Origin: Puffinus mauretanicus
Taxonomy: Eukaryota; Chordata; Aves; Procellariiformes; Procellariidae
Direction: 5' to 3'
Assembly (NCBI GenBank): GCA_023333565.1
Contig: JAJKFH010000374.1
Span: forward strand, 2,232,001 to 2,296,000
Length of the DNA: 64,000 nt
A program made the position numbers and the translations under genes. The notes under the pieces were generated by a model. The model had not been told where the DNA came from. It searched no databases and worked only from the letters and a program-made list of their open reading frames with translations. Of this stretch, positions 1-12,835 are shown one piece after another; position 1 is the stretch's first letter; each line of letters begins with the position of its first letter.

Positions 1-38
1 GAAGATCCCTTTGTTGAAAGTTTTTGGAAGCAACAAAA

Positions 39-110
39 GCCCCAAACCCCCACAGGTTCCTCCATCAGTCTTGGGAGGTTTTTCTGCCCCAAACCTGGCC
101 ATCAGTCTTG
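39..110. repeat. Imperfect direct duplication
   Basis: The string gccccaaacc occurs at 39-48 and again at 86-95. The string ccatcagtcttg occurs at 62-73 and again at 99-110. The order is the same in both copies, and the second copy lacks about 10 bases between the two blocks. This reads as a small local tandem duplication of about 37-47 bp followed by a deletion. No known repeat family is recognised and no function is inferred. Confidence 0.6.
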
Positions 111-3100
111 TCCTGCTCATTCATTCTAAGGCAGATGCCAAATTCCTGCAGATCTTCCAATGCACTACACTCTGCTGCCAGCCAGTCCTGGCCAGACACA
201 GAAAGGGAGAACGAATCCAGAGCACGCCCTGACGCGAGTCAACAACTAGTCAGTTCCACAGAAACTGAAGTCTGAATCACCCTCAGTGCACGCTCACGCA
301 TTTCACCATCACTCTTCCACTCGCTCTTCATCGTTATTTCAATCTATTCACAACCATGTTAGGCATTTAAACTAGTTATGAGGAGAAAAGGATCCATGCA
401 AAGGAGGCAGTTAAAAATTAACTAAATTGGTACAGTTAAGATTATTTTGGAAAGCAGAATGCCCTCAGGAAATAGTGACTAGCCAGTTTAATCTCATTTC
501 TGTTTGCCGTATGGTTGGAGCTATAGCACCGCAAGCGCTAGAAGGTGTGGAAAGATGCAACTCTCACATGTTCAGAAGTAAAATACTCAAGGTCAGCTGA
601 ATAGTCACTGAACAATAGACTGAACAAGAAATTAAAAGGTACCCAAGAAATGCCAACCAACTGAAGAAAACAGTCATGTTTCTCAGCCATATGTCCCAGC
701 TGAACTTTCTGTTCCCTTGTGTCATTTAATCCCAGTTTTTCCCAAGTGATCAAAGAGGGCTTCAAAGGAGACTGCTCACCAGAGTGCCCAGAAGCTGCAC
801 AGCCCTCCTGTTCCAAATTCAACACCTCCTGAGCTACTGCCTTTCATACCATCAAAACTGTCTTATGGGCATATTTTAGGCGCTAAGCAATCCTTTGCGG
901 CATTGACAGCAACAAGTTCACTGCTTCTCCAGTTTTTGCCTTTATCCAGGGAACTTTGCTTTTTATTTTAAAAACCTTCTCTGATTTCAGATGGTTTTCC
1001 TTCCCTTGCCCACTCCCTCATTGATGTTTAATATTCTTCCACAAAGTCATGCTGCCCTACTCTGTTGCTCATTTCCTTTTCCAAGTCAACTTACCCTCCT
1101 TTTTTCCCCCCAAGCCTTACATGCTTCTTTTCTCTCTTCTCATTCAGTTGTTGCAATCGAGTTCCTCTAGCCAACTAGATTCAATGGACAGATTCCTGCA
1201 CAGGGCTCTCCTCAAATCTCCTGCTCAAGTGCACTCCCTGTTCACACAAAAAGAATTAGGTCATCTGATTGCAAGCGTACACAACAAATGCTACAGCAAC
1301 AGATGTTACAGCAACACAGAACTGCAAGCTGTTCCGTGATCCAGTTTACTATGACCCAGTTTTGAGTCGCTATCTGTATCTGTATGTGTTCTGAAAAGTA
1401 GGGGCTTGGTTTCAAAAAAGAAAAAACCCACATGTATACAAAGCTCCGTGCATAGTTATATGGCTGAAGTGCTCATACAGCCAAAGAAAAGAGCAAAAAA
1501 GGGCATTTGTGCAGAATAATATGCAGTTGCAACTGCCAGCATTGATTTCAAGCCATAATGCTAATGTATGCCACCTGAGGATTAGGTGGAGGGTTCAGCA
1601 CACACTGCAACACAACAACAAAACCACACTTACTCTAGATTGGGATAGCCAAGCCATGGTAATGTGGATCATCACCGGTTTGTAGAGCTTGCTTTCACCG
1701 CTGCCAACTACGTGATGCAGTCATTGCTGCCGAATGAAAAATGTTTGTTGAAGCCTGGAAGTACTGTCAAAGACCAGTACAAATTGGTGTGAATTAACCA
1801 TGGGTGTCACACTGCTCAGTCAGCAGAAGCGGGTTTCTGCAAGGTAGAACAGCATCCCATGTTTCAGAGAGAGTTCTCCCATCAGTGCCTCATCTGCTAG
1901 TAAGAATGAAGGTGACAGTAGGACCAGGACTACTGACGGATCACTATTAGAGAGGTTATTTGGCTTTTTTCCCCAATATAATTCTCACACTTAGAAGCAC
2001 AGGAATTGCATTTTTCACAGGCCCCATAGGAGAAGAAAGCTGCATCTCTCTCCCTGCCTCAATCCCTGCTTCCTAGCACTGCCATGTGATGCAAAAGCTG
2101 CACAGTTCAGCCCTCCATATCTTCAGCTGTTTATTGTCTCACATACCACAAGCCAGCAGAGATGGTCACAGAAACATAACCTTTTAGTAAAAGTAAATAA
2201 TAACAAGCTATTCTATCTAGAGGCGTTTTTGGAAACAATCCCTTCACTTCTTAATTAGGAAACTCAACACCCTCTGAAGTCAACAGCACAACTATTGCCA
2301 CTAATTCCCAGCTCTGGCAAAGGAGCTGAGGTTCATATTTCTAATCAAGTCCACCACCAAAGTTTGGTTTTTGAGTGACTCACTTGGACCCAGCAGGGAA
2401 CCCCAGAGGAGAATCCAGGCATGGTGATCCCATAGCATTTGCATCCTTTTTTTTAAAGGAACTTCATCTAACTTGCTCCCACCCAAACTTTTCCCCTTTA
2501 AATAAAACTTTTCAGCAGTTTAATTCCAGCTCCAACTCCTTTCTCCGTCTCTTACAGGGCCCTCTTGAAAGTCTTGGACTCGCCAACATTAGGGATTAGA
2601 CTGTACATGGCTGTCCTAGCACAGAACAGAGAGAACATCATGTAATTTCCATTTTTCTCCCGGTTGTGCTCTTTCAAAGCCCCATACTACTTATGGTTTC
2701 CACGCCACATATTCTTCTGCCCGTTGCCATGGTGCGGCCACTGGTTTGTCATTAATATTGTGGGTAACTTCAGATCCTTGACCTCAGGGCTTTCAGAGCT
2801 TTTCATGGTGTATTTTCCTCTTGATTGAATTGCTCTGCATTCCCAAGCACAGCTAAAACAAAATAAAACACTGCTGCTTTTGAATGGGGAAAATTCATTT
2901 CACAAAGACAGGCTAGCAAAGGCCTGGAAACCCACTGAAGAACAGCAGATTAAAAGGAAAACAGCCCTTCTCTGCAGACGTAACGACTGTGGCATGGATT
3001 TAAATTTACCTACAGCATCTGAGTCAAGCTATGGTCCCCAGGGTCCATCCATGAACTCAATATCTGGCCCAGTTCTGACTCTAATAATATGCCGCCCCAC

Positions 3101-3180
3101 GGCCAGAGGACCTCAAATAATTCTATAAATTCTCATCCATGAAGTTTCACACCAGTTTTGAGAAGTGCAGAGCTACTTGT
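111..3180. other. Non-coding stretch, no gene recognised
   Basis: Unique-looking sequence. The longest ATG frame has 96 codons (1049-1339, plus strand). It lies partly in a pyrimidine-rich patch near 1075-1145 that lowers stop frequency, and its translation is rich in Ser, Leu and Phe with no domain pattern. I saw no splice-site chain, RNA gene or recognisable transposon here. Confidence 0.6.
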
Positions 3181-3232
3181 TCCCAGATTGCAGATGGGAA
3201 GACTGAGGTACAGAAACAGTAAGCTAAATAAC
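3181..3232 (-). repeat. MIR-like SINE fragment
   Basis: The segment cagatgggaagactgaggta followed by cagaaacagtaagc matches the reverse complement of the MIR core region, whose consensus reads roughly cagatggggaaactgaggca then cagagaggttaag. Only about 50 bp is recognisable. MIRs are tRNA-derived CORE-SINEs of early amniote age, so a short, diverged relic is expected outside mammals. The family is assigned from a remembered consensus. Confidence 0.5.
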
Positions 3233-3789
3233 AGATGTAGCACACTGCCTCCCATGCATTTGTCCTACCTTGATTTGTGTTCTTACTTCAGGGGGTACAG
3301 GGGTATTTGCACATCTAGGGATACCTTACTTCCACAGCAGGCCTGTGCAAATGTTTTTGTGCCTATGATTTTTGCCCAGTGGGATTATTACCTAGATAGC
3401 AATTGGTAAGTCAAATACTATCTGTCATTCTCTATATTCTTGAATTTACTGAGAGCAGAATTTCACCTTAAGTATTTTTTAATGCTAGTGATAATTCTCA
3501 CTTCAGAAAGCAGTCAATTTCTACAGTCCATTAGATATCAGTAACTTCACATATACTAGACTGAATCTGTGGTATTCCTGCTTAACAGAAATATGATTTT
3601 TTTTTTCCCAGTCTGAAGAAAACAGCTATTACCATGGAAAATGTGATAATTGTCATATCAACAGCCACCTGCCAAAGCTAAACTACCCTTGAAGTTAACA
3701 GATTTTAAAAACTGCATGCACTTAAAGATGTTGCTTTCATATGAGCTCTTTTTGTTAAATGAGCTCCCAGAAACACAGATTTGCATTAA

Positions 3790-3828
3790 AAAGGCCTAAG
3801 CCATCGCATTTCTGAAAATCCAACCCTC
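3790..3828. repeat. Short CR1/L3-like 3' remnant
   Basis: The pieces ggcctaagccatcgcattt and tctgaaaatccaaccct resemble the common sauropsid CR1-type 3' region, which runs roughly ggtgcctaagtcccattttt then gaaaatccagccc. Fewer than 40 bases are recognisable, so this is a suggestion rather than a firm call. The strand is not decided. Confidence 0.3.
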
Positions 3829-6184
3829 CTGCCCAGCCTAGTAGTAGTTTATTTGGTGAGGGGCCCTTGAGGATATAAAAATCCAATGGAATAGCAGCAC
3901 TAGCATTTTCCTTTTTTCTTTGAGATATTATTTGTTTAAAGGGAAAGATACAGCTATTACCTATTTGGGGAAGATGCTTCAGAAGCTGCAAACAGAATGC
4001 CTGCATCTACATGCGATGCAATACTGCACACATGAGGCAGGCAGTTTTATGCACTTAAAAATGCCTAATAGCAGGTCTGAGGATGACAATAACCACTTGA
4101 TTATACCAGAATCAATACAAACACCTGCCTGGAAAAATAGAGAGCAGCAAATGGACAGTAAGATGCAAAGCGTGAGGGCTTTTATGCAAATGCTGGGAGA
4201 GCAAAGAACAAACGAAGGAGAGAAGGAAGAGTAGCATAAAAGTACATCCGTCCTCAGATTTGGGGCCTGGCTGAGCTCATGTTGCAACTGAAGCAATTTT
4301 AGCACTGCTCTCACGTCAAGTCTGTCTCCTCTAGTCCCCTTACACGGCAAGAAAGCCCTATCTTGAGGACAGAGCGTAGCCATATCACATAGTGTTTAGG
4401 GACAAAACCCTCTCCCTGCCACAGACACGTCCCTCTTGCCAGAGGCTGGGAGTAAAGCCAATCCCACAACTTCTTCCCAGCAGAATAAGGACTCCCTTTA
4501 CGATTTGCTCAGTCAAGAGGACACTCCAGCTGGCTTTGCTCCCTGGAGAGGCCTTCACTCCTGTGTATCTGCCTTGCCAGGCCAGCTATATCAGAGCCGC
4601 TCTTTTACTACTGCAGTGAAGGCAAGTTTGCTGTAAGATTCCCCAGGCAGTCCATTTGAAAGCCTTTCATTGGGAAGGCCGGTCACATTCCACTTTAGAC
4701 AAAAACGCCGCCTGACAAACAGCCTTGTTCCTCAGATCCCCGGCTGCAATAAGGAAGGGAAAAGAAAGGGGAGAGAAAGAAGAAAAGAAAAAAAAAAGGC
4801 TGTGAAATCCCATCGCTCCTCAGGGAAAAGTGTCTCTATGTGTGCCAATGTGTCTCATGACTTGCAGAAAGGCTGTACCTGACATTTATTCCTATAAAAG
4901 CCATAAAAAAAAATGCCTTTATAAAAAAAAAAAAAAATCTTATGTTGAGGATTTATAGAAGCACAGTAGAAATAAGGGGAAATGCCAGATATCCCTTCCT
5001 GGGTTAAATCCTGTGAGATGTTGAACATTGCCACCTCCTTATGAATAAGGCAGTTAAAACCCCAAGATCATAATTTAGTTTTCCTCATATTATCAGCCCC
5101 ACACTTGCATTCACGATGCTCTCTTTGGATCCAGGTACCAGCCTACTCCTTCCCAATATCAGAGATGGGGCTTTTCTTACACATTTATAAACAAAATAAT
5201 GCTGCAAGTGGGATCTCTGTCTATATATCGCAAAAAGCCACATCTATTCTCATGCAGTGAATCATGCAGGATTAGTCTAATAAGCTCTGCTGTAAATCAG
5301 ACTCAAAGCATCTGTACTATGCTTAGGAAGAGCAAAATACAGGATACCTACAGAAACCGAGCTTCCTGGCCTTTTCCAGGCCCAAATCCATCTATCCATC
5401 CCAGAGCAGAACCAGTGCTATCATGAAGCATGTGGGGGCTTTCCATCTCCAGTACTAAGGCTGTGTCAGTGTCCAGAACAGGGACCTGATGTGACTCCTG
5501 AGTCCAACAGAGTTGGACTGAACCCATTTACTGTGCTGGCACACCTCAGCAGCCTCATCTTTCTGCCTTTTCAACATACTGACCCAATTTTAAGAGATGA
5601 ATGCAACTGATAGCATTGCATGGAAAAGTCATTGCAGATGCCTGTTAATGCCCTCAAGGAGCTGTTCTTCTATCCAAGGTTATATGCATGGCTCTTAAAC
5701 ATAAGCAAACAAGAAATTTAACACATATTTAATTTCCACATGGTATATATTTTTGCTACCATCTCTGCTCCAGAGTGGTTAGGATTCAGCATGGACATAG
5801 AACCGTACCTCCTTATCACAGAGGAAAGAGATTAATGAGCCTCAGAACAGAATTTTTCACTTGGAAGCATTTCATTAGGCAAGCTTTCTTCTACATGGAG
5901 AACATGATGCTGGAATGGAAACAGCTTAACCCATTTTATAAATTGGCATGAATCAAGGTAAACAGCAGGTGTTGAACAGATTCCAGTCGCGGTGTTGCAT
6001 GCTTCACTTACTGGATGATGATATAATTTCATCACTGTTGATTAACTAATTTTGTTAGCATCTACAGTAGTCATCTATCAGTGCCTTGAGGTCTCCAATT
6101 ATTTCTCTACCAAAGTTATGACCTACTTATACATCATCCAATTACCTAACAGTGACAATAAAAATGACACCTGGTAGTTAAACT
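3829..6184. other. Non-coding stretch with purine tract and A-runs
   Basis: No gene recognised. A purine-only tract of roughly 50 bases lies at about 4748-4799, and a run of 15 A is at 4923-4937. The 134-codon minus-strand frame at 3979-4383 is rich in Cys, Leu and Ser with no domain order, and a plus-strand frame overlaps it at 3920-4234. I treat both as chance frames. Confidence 0.55.
4748..4799 (+). repeat. Polypurine low-complexity tract
   Basis: About 50 bases of A and G with almost no pyrimidine, ending in a short A-run. Such tracts are common low-complexity sequence. They can form triplex structures when mirror-symmetric, but no clear mirror symmetry is seen here. Confidence 0.7.
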
Positions 6185-6289
6185 GCAATGGTGAAAGTCA
6201 GGAAACAAGAGTTTTGTCCCAGCTCTGTTACTCACTTGCTGTTTGTGGCCAATTCACTTAGGTCACAGTTTCCTCACTAATTTGGGGAG
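6185..6289 (+). repeat. MIR-like SINE
   Basis: The order of blocks follows the MIR consensus on the plus strand: cagctctgttactcacttgc, then a degraded version of the gtgtgaccttgggcaagt block, then cacagtttcctcactaattt and gggga. About 100 bp is covered. No poly-A tail or target duplication survives, as expected for an element this old. This is one of the better copies in the window. Confidence 0.7.
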
Positions 6290-7594
6290 TCCTGTTTCAG
6301 ACAATCAAGATGTCCATCTGACATCAAGAGAAAATACAGATACTCAACAAATCAATCCCTCAGTGCTTCCAAGCGAGCCCTCAAATGCAGTAGAGAGCCC
6401 TAGAATTTGACTCTGTAACAATTCTTTAGCCATTTAATCAGATACAAACTTCATGCGCCAGCTGATTCCTGCCTGATGTTCCCCCAAAAAGATGCCTGAA
6501 ACACTTGCACTGCAGATCCCTCTCTCCTGATCCAACATCCCATGCATTAAATGCACTGTGATAGCCACCCAGCTACGTTTCTGATGTGGAGTCAAGAGGA
6601 GAGGCTGTAACTTTGCACTGCTTGGGGTTGGGCCACTTAACAGCCCTGAGGCCAGAGGACCCTCCAAAAAACATACCCAGATGCATCTGTATGGTAAAGA
6701 ATCCCACAACATGCTGCTTCATGCAATGGGGGGGAAAAAAAGAGCTCTGCAAAACAGGGACAACCAGTATGCGTGTCTACCTCACACAGACTCTGGCAGA
6801 CCTAATGAATACAAAGAGATTTTAGTTTCTTGTGGAAAAGGGCTGCACAACTCTCCACTCTTACGCTGTTCCCTAATGTAACACATCAAGACACAATGTT
6901 TTTACAGGTTGTTTTTAATCCTGTAGCCTGGTTAAAAGGATACACACTTCCACCAAAATCTGTATGTGCTCTGGACAGCAAAATTAAAAGCAGAACTTCA
7001 TGCTGAAGCTAGAACAAGGTGGATCCTTTATACAGTGGCACCTACCCATGGTATAATGTTCAAGCACGAAAAATGAAACCAGCTGAGTTTTGCACAAAGC
7101 TTTTGTGTCTGTCTGATGTGCTCTGTGAATCTTTTGTCACAGCTCAAAGTGCTGTCCCCAGAGAGGGACAATTTTTTCCCGTCCCTCAACTGTGTTTTAT
7201 GGTTTTATTCTAATTTTACAACACAATCTGTGACAGCTGGTCCCACGGTGTGTCTGGGTTGAATAAAGCCCAGGGACCCTTTGCCAAGCCTCTACGCAAT
7301 GTGCTGAGCTTAATGAAATGTGTCAGCTCCACTGTGAATCGTGCATTCATGGAACTGAATGAAATCTGAGTTTTCAAGGAAAACTTAAGGGATACATAAC
7401 TGCACACAGCAAACCCGGGTGGATGGAGAGAGGAGAGGAATCCCAGAGAAACACGCAGCAGCTCTACTAATAGCAAAATAGATCCTGATAGCTGGAATTT
7501 AATCAACCTGTTTGAGTAATGATTTAAAACTATAAGTCACTGCTGAGGCCTCACAGGAAAACAAGTACAGCTCAGAGGCTGAGCTAAAATACTA
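6290..7594. other. Non-coding stretch, no gene recognised
   Basis: Frames of 92-96 codons occur (6434-6712 and 7216-7506, both minus), but they show no domain features and are overlapped by open frames on the other strand. No RNA gene, transposon or strong regulatory motif was seen. Confidence 0.55.
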
Positions 7595-7693
7595 GGTCCC
7601 AGTGGTCTAGGTTATAGTGCAGCTCTGCCACATATGTCCAGCACAATCCTGAGCAAGTCACATCACTTTTGGGCCTCTCTCTCCATTTATATA
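7595..7693 (+). repeat. MIR-like SINE
   Basis: Blocks gcagctctgccacatatg, atcctgagcaagtcacatca and gggcctctctctccattt follow the order of the MIR core (ggctctgccacttac, ccttgggcaagttacttaac, gcctcagtttcctcatct). The 5' tRNA-like part is too diverged to recognise. Confidence 0.7.
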
Positions 7694-8101
7694 TATTCCT
7701 TCTGGCTCAGTTTGCTTCTCTTACCTATTGAGGTTATCAGCCCAGGAGGACACTGACCACTCTTGAACACAAAACAGTGCCCAGTTGGTACTTGAAGCTG
7801 TTTTCATATTTGGGAGAGGATAGCCATCTGTGAGAGTCCTTTACGTGGTGAACATAACATTGCAGGGTACACAAAGCAAAGTGCATAATGTAAACTGGAT
7901 TGACCTTACTTTTTCCTCCCCAATGCTGCAGAACAAAGAGGACCCTGATGAACAAGAAAAATGCTAATTTTAACAGAAAAAGAGGTCCTCAAAAGGTTTA
8001 AGATTTTCCTGCATCATGTCAATCTGTGAAAGTCACAGTCCCATTGCACTTCTCCTCTTTGTAGTTTCTCACTAGAAGTCAGATATCAGTAAACAAATTA
8101 A
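7694..8101. other. Non-coding stretch, nothing recognised
   Basis: About 400 bases of unique sequence between a MIR-like copy and a CR1/L3-like remnant. A 72-codon minus-strand frame (7737-7955) has no recognisable features. Confidence 0.55.
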
Positions 8102-8165
8102 TGGCTTGATTCTCCATTGGAAACAAAAGGAAACGCGAGTGCTCAGCATCCTTGAAAATCACACA
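8102..8165 (+). repeat. CR1/L3-like 3' remnant
   Basis: ggcttgattctccattgg followed by gagtgctcagcatccttgaa and aatc resembles the 3' ends of old sauropsid CR1/L3-type LINEs. These commonly carry ggcctgattctc near one end and gggtgctcagcacctttgaa then aatcagg at the other. The two blocks sit in the expected order but closer together than usual, suggesting an internal deletion. Confidence 0.4.
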
Positions 8166-8687
8166 GCGTATACTCTGGGAATTTTTCTGACATAAGAGAT
8201 TCACAGGGCGAATGGGTAAATTGTTACCCTAACTGCTGTAAAGTAGTTGCTCTGTTTTCCTTTTCCTCAATGTTTTCAGTTACCTGCCAGCTGAACTGCC
8301 CCGAAACCAGACCTAGCTGTGTCATATGTGAGCACTCTGCTACAAAGCGGGGAAATCTGTAACAAGGCACCTGATGTCCACGGTAGGGCCCTGCTGCAGT
8401 TTGTTGTCAAAGTCAGTCCGACATTTCTGCATCAGATAAGAAGCCATCTGATCCTTGTCACATGAGTTTAACCAGGAAAACAGCAAACACAACACTTGCA
8501 CAAACATTGTAAAAACAGGAGTACAGATGCCAAAACGTGGATGTCCTTTGGGGTAGAGTTAAAAGTCAAAGACGGAACTCCTGGATGTGTGAACACTGCT
8601 TTCAAAGTTTTCTACCTCTCACCAGCAGCTTTTACCTCAGGAGTGCTTTACTAAGGAATTAAGCCTTAAAATATCCTTTTAGATAAG

Positions 8688-8822
8688 AAGAGACTATTAT
8701 TCTGTTTTACATTAAGGGAAACGGAAGGTTAAATGTCTCCTGCAAACCTTACACCTGTGTTGGCATCAGAAATAAAACCCAGCTATCTTTGCTCCACTCC
8801 TTGGCTTTAGCCCAAGACCATA
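8688..8822 (-). repeat. MIR-like SINE
   Basis: Reads as the reverse complement of MIR over about 130 bp: ttattctgttttacattaag, ggaaacggaaggttaaatg, cttacacctgtgttggcatc, aaaacccagctatc, gctccactccttggctttag. Both the core and the tRNA-side blocks (consensus aacccaggcagtctggctcc, then agagtcc) are present in order. This is probably the longest preserved MIR-like copy here. Confidence 0.7.
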
Positions 8823-9489
8823 TTTTTCCGGCTCCTAAGACAAGCCCTGCAGAAATGTGCTCAAGAACAGAATCTTTCCCTGCAACCAAGAGCCTCCAGC
8901 TGGAAACGCAGCGCTGAACTGTGCCAACCTGCCACGTGCGCTAACAATGAAAAAAAAAAAGCCACAGCCATTTGAGAAGCACACTCTCAAATGCGGCCCA
9001 GTGCCTGCCACCCTGTCTGCAGCCACCTTCTTTTTGCACCTGAACTAACCGCACCATCCTCCTTGTCCCTGAACTCTCCTTCTCCTTCCACATCTGTTGC
9101 CTGCAAATCTTCCTGTCACCACCTCCTTTTTTAAGTGCCAAGGCCTGGACCGCATCCCCGTTCCCTCAGGCCACAATCACTTCTGGCCATGGAGAACAGC
9201 AAACTCCCCTTCTCTCACGAACCCTCCCCAGTTGCCCATGACACCGACCCTACCAGGTGCAGCGTGTAATTTCCCACCTTCTCACCCCGTGCAGAAGGGC
9301 AAGACGAGGGCTAGCCCCATCCCGATCAGAGCAGACACGTAGCCTTGTAGATTCAACTGCATGAGGAATGTGAGATCCCACATGTCGCAGGATGGAGTTT
9401 AATGCAGTGCTAGTGGAATCCAGGCCAGGATGCACAGCCCCCTGATTTCACCAGTAAGTCTTTGATCCAAGACAAGCCTTGCCTGCAAT
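8823..9489. other. C-rich non-coding stretch
   Basis: The plus strand is unusually C- and T-rich from about 9035 to 9330, which opens frames on both strands (for example 9097-9342 plus and 8941-9141 minus). It may be the upstream part of the weak LINE-like relic that follows, but I cannot show homology. No gene recognised. Confidence 0.5.
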
Positions 9490-9690
9490 ATCTTATCTAC
9501 ACCCCATTGTTTCTGGGATCCAGTTCAAAATAACCCTTTTGGATTTTCTATTCCTCCCTCTCTCATCGCTCCCTCTATTCCCAGTTCCTCACTGTCATGA
9601 CGCAAATGCACTGCTGGTGCAAGACCCTTCCATTGTCCGGAAAGCCACAGGGTCTTCCTCTCGTATTCTGCTAACGAGTTTGTGAATATT
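9490..9690 (+). repeat. Weak L2-type LINE remnant
   Basis: The segment accccattgtttctgggatc followed by cagttcaaaataacc resembles the recurrent LINE reverse-transcriptase 3' motif encoding a conserved Trp-Leu-Pro and Phe-Lys stretch, which reads at DNA level like ggctccccattgctttccgg then atccagttcaaaatcc. The rest of the block is pyrimidine-rich and cannot be aligned by eye. It could be chance. Confidence 0.25.
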
Positions 9691-12600
9691 CAAATATATT
9701 CCATGTATTTTTAACCAAAGCTTTAGGTAATTACAAGCATCTATTCTCTGCCGTTCTGTACATCATTCTGGAAATGGTTTGGGGGGTGAGATTTATTATA
9801 GGCCATTGCAGCGTGCTCTTTGTTGAGCCTAATGAAAGCAGGGTTTACCCAAGAGAAAGGAGTAATTTAAGTGTCCTGTACCTCAGCTATAGCAATACTT
9901 TTAATCCATATGTTTGTAGACAAGCCAACCTGTTCAATTCTAATGACCTGTGCAAGAAATACATTTTTCAAACAAATTCTCAGCAGGATACTTTTCTTCA
10001 GCATCTCTGGCTAGAAGGGGCTAAGTGAGGTGATGGAGTTCTGAATCTTACATCTTGCTCTGGAAGTGCCCTTAATGATGGTTGGGTTCTGAGCTTGTAG
10101 AAGTGTTTTTAATTACTAAGAAAAAAAAAATTAAGTCAAAGCTGAGCCAGCTGCCAGAGCTTCCAGAGGACTGACTACATTCACAAATCTTATAATCTTT
10201 TTATGTTCATTATGAGAATACTACAAAAAAAAGGGCAATCAGATCTTGGCCAACAAATTAAATGCTTATTCAAAGATTAATTCACATCATCTGTACTCCA
10301 TTAGCTGTACTCTTTTGCCAGGGAATATAATGCAATATTTTCAGGGGGAATAGTTGCTGCTATTGCCAAGAGCTTGCAATTTACTGGCTCTTGCAGCATT
10401 GACATGGGAGTCACTGGGCTATGGGCACAGCTAGAGCAGATAGTGTAGCAATATACAGTATGAAACATATGGAGCAAATCTGCTTCATTCTGGTGTTAAA
10501 AGGTACTGATTATGACTCTGAGATGCAGCCAAGTGACAAGGGGGAAGCAAACCCATAAACCAATAAAAGTTTATCCTCCATTGTATCATGAAGGGAACAA
10601 TTTGTCGCTGCTGGGTTTGGGTTTTTCCCCCCAACTACAAATACATCAAGATTTCATTTGAAAATCAGAAGATATAGCTGAGGAAAGTGTGACTTAATTT
10701 CGGTGCATCTAACCTGAAACATCATAACAGGGCAACCTTTCCAAGAATAAATGCATAGTACTGCTAAAGGCAGATCCCCAAAATAATAATAAAAAAACAG
10801 CTTCCCTAATCAATTTGTGATTCCTTTCAGAATACACAGTGCCCTAATGCAGTTCTACTATCCTGCCTATTTTTACATTTGCTAAACACAAAGTTTTACC
10901 TTCTGTTTCCCAACACCAAAGGCCAGCACTGTAGTGCCTACCTTGGGGACCTTATGGGTAGATGTTAGATGGGTGCTTGTACAAGAGTGAGATTCATGAA
11001 AACCACCATGCTCAGTGCAGAATTGCCTATATTAGCTCATAGGAAAGCATAACTACTTAATTTTTGCCCCTTAGGGAGCTGTTGATACTGGATTTAAATA
11101 GCTACAAGGACAATTACACAATGCAAAGGTGTTTGCATCTTTTACTGGATCTAGCTCCCAATCTCTTTTCTGTGCAAACACTTCTAGAGACACCATAGCA
11201 ATAAATATCCCAAAATATTTATTAATTATCCAAGACACAATTTGTTTTAATCATTTTTTGTTTTGCTATGTTTCTCACATAGTAAGCACAAAGAACTCAG
11301 AGAGGTAAGTCTTTTGTGTAAAAACTGGCGGCATCTAAATGACAAAGAAAGCACTGCCAAAGCAAACACAGAGCACATCTGGGAGAATGAGCAGATAATT
11401 CCAGCTGCTAAACTGATCTTGAGAATTCAGCTGATGAGATGTAGGTTGACTGATATACTGCATCCCAGATTTAGGTAGACAGGTCTTGCTAGTGGAACAT
11501 ACGGTCCTTTCCAGATGTTCTACTCTATCCGTGTTGTTGAAAGACATGAATTTACAGATGTCACAGAGTTCATCTGCAGTTATATTCTTTTCATTCTGCA
11601 TTATTTACAATAAACAAATTACCATGAAATCTAGGTGCCACACTGCCACAGTTGCTTTGTCTGAGGCCCAAATCAAAAGCAAATGGCGTCCTTCTATTGA
11701 CTTCCCTAGATACTGGAAACGACCGTGCTTGCATTTGGCTCCCTGTGGAAACCAGATGCTACAAAGTGGCCATTTTAAATGGTTGGAGGGCAGAACTAAG
11801 TAACAGAAAGTTGTTTTTTCCTGTAGAAGCTATACAAGATCTGGGCTACCTAGCCAGGCTTTTAGATACAGAAGTAAATATGCAGTTTGTTCCCAAAACA
11901 ATTTTGCGTAAACTGGTACTTTCTGCTAGATAGATGGAGAATTATTCTCTACTCTCCACTACAGTGCACATTGCCTGTTTCTCCCGCTAGCCTCTCAAAA
12001 GTAAAGAGGGGAAATACAACTGCTCTGTTTAATGAGCTGCTATTATTCTTATTATGATGCCCAATAAAAATTAAGGTTTTATTTTCCTGAGCTCTTTCCT
12101 TCAGGAAATGTCAGCCAAACATAACCCAGCAAAAGCGAACACCATATTTGCCTTGGCTTCTGGGACGTGCCATGTTCCCATAACGAGGGCAGAACAAAAT
12201 ACTGGGGCCTAGGCACACCTGGCTTGAAAATTGGGCACTGTCTAAAGCTAGTTTGCAGATATTGGAAGCCAAACCTGTATTCTGGGCTTTGCCAAGTCTG
12301 GTGCTTTTCCTTCTCTTTCCCAAGCCCATGGTAGCCACATCAATATATGTATTTGAGAAAAGTTTGAGTACATCCAAGGTGTTATGCAAATATCCTCTCT
12401 GCTGTTCTGCTGCAATACGTGTATTGAAATAACCTCTTGTAAAGGCTTTACAGACATCAACATTTTTGGATTAACTACCAAGTAAAAGTCAACAACTTTC
12501 CTGCCTTACTATACATTAATATAGCTAATTAGCAGTCTCTAGTTGTCAAGCAGCGTCAAAAATAGGGTGTCATGCCAGGTTTGTGAAAAACAATTTGGAC

Positions 12601-12779
12601 ACCATGCTCTCTAGTTTTGGCCCATGCATTGTAAAGAAGAGGACACCCTTATTTCTTCAAATGTGCCCCTGATGGAATAGGTTCATACTATAAATCAGTC
12701 CGACTTAAATTGTGTGGTTTTATTTTCTGCATTAAAAATTCCAGAACATGATTCATCCTTTTGTCACTATGTTTTGACG
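9691..12779. other. AT-rich non-coding stretch
   Basis: Mostly unique AT-rich sequence with a 10-A run at 10121-10130. A weak CR1/L3-like piece lies at 10471-10512. Overlapping frames of 88-105 codons near 11335-11933 occur on both strands and show no domain pattern. No gene recognised. Confidence 0.55.
10471..10512 (+). repeat. Weak CR1/L3-like remnant
   Basis: gagcaaatctgcttcattct then ggtgttaaaag resembles the common CR1/L3 3' string ggtcaaattctgccctcatt then tacactggtgtaaa. The match is short and could be coincidence. Confidence 0.22.
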
Positions 12780-12835
12780 TGAATACAACTCCTCCACAAT
12801 CAATGGAGTCACACCAAACTGGGGTGCTAAAACAG
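12780..12835 (+). repeat. CR1/L3-like 3' remnant
   Basis: acaactcctccacaatcaat followed by ggagtcacaccaaactgggg resembles the near-palindromic CR1/L3 3' segment, which runs aactccattgaagtcaat then ggagttacaccagtgtaa. The segment is typical of ancient LINE ends in birds, crocodilians and turtles. Confidence 0.4.
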
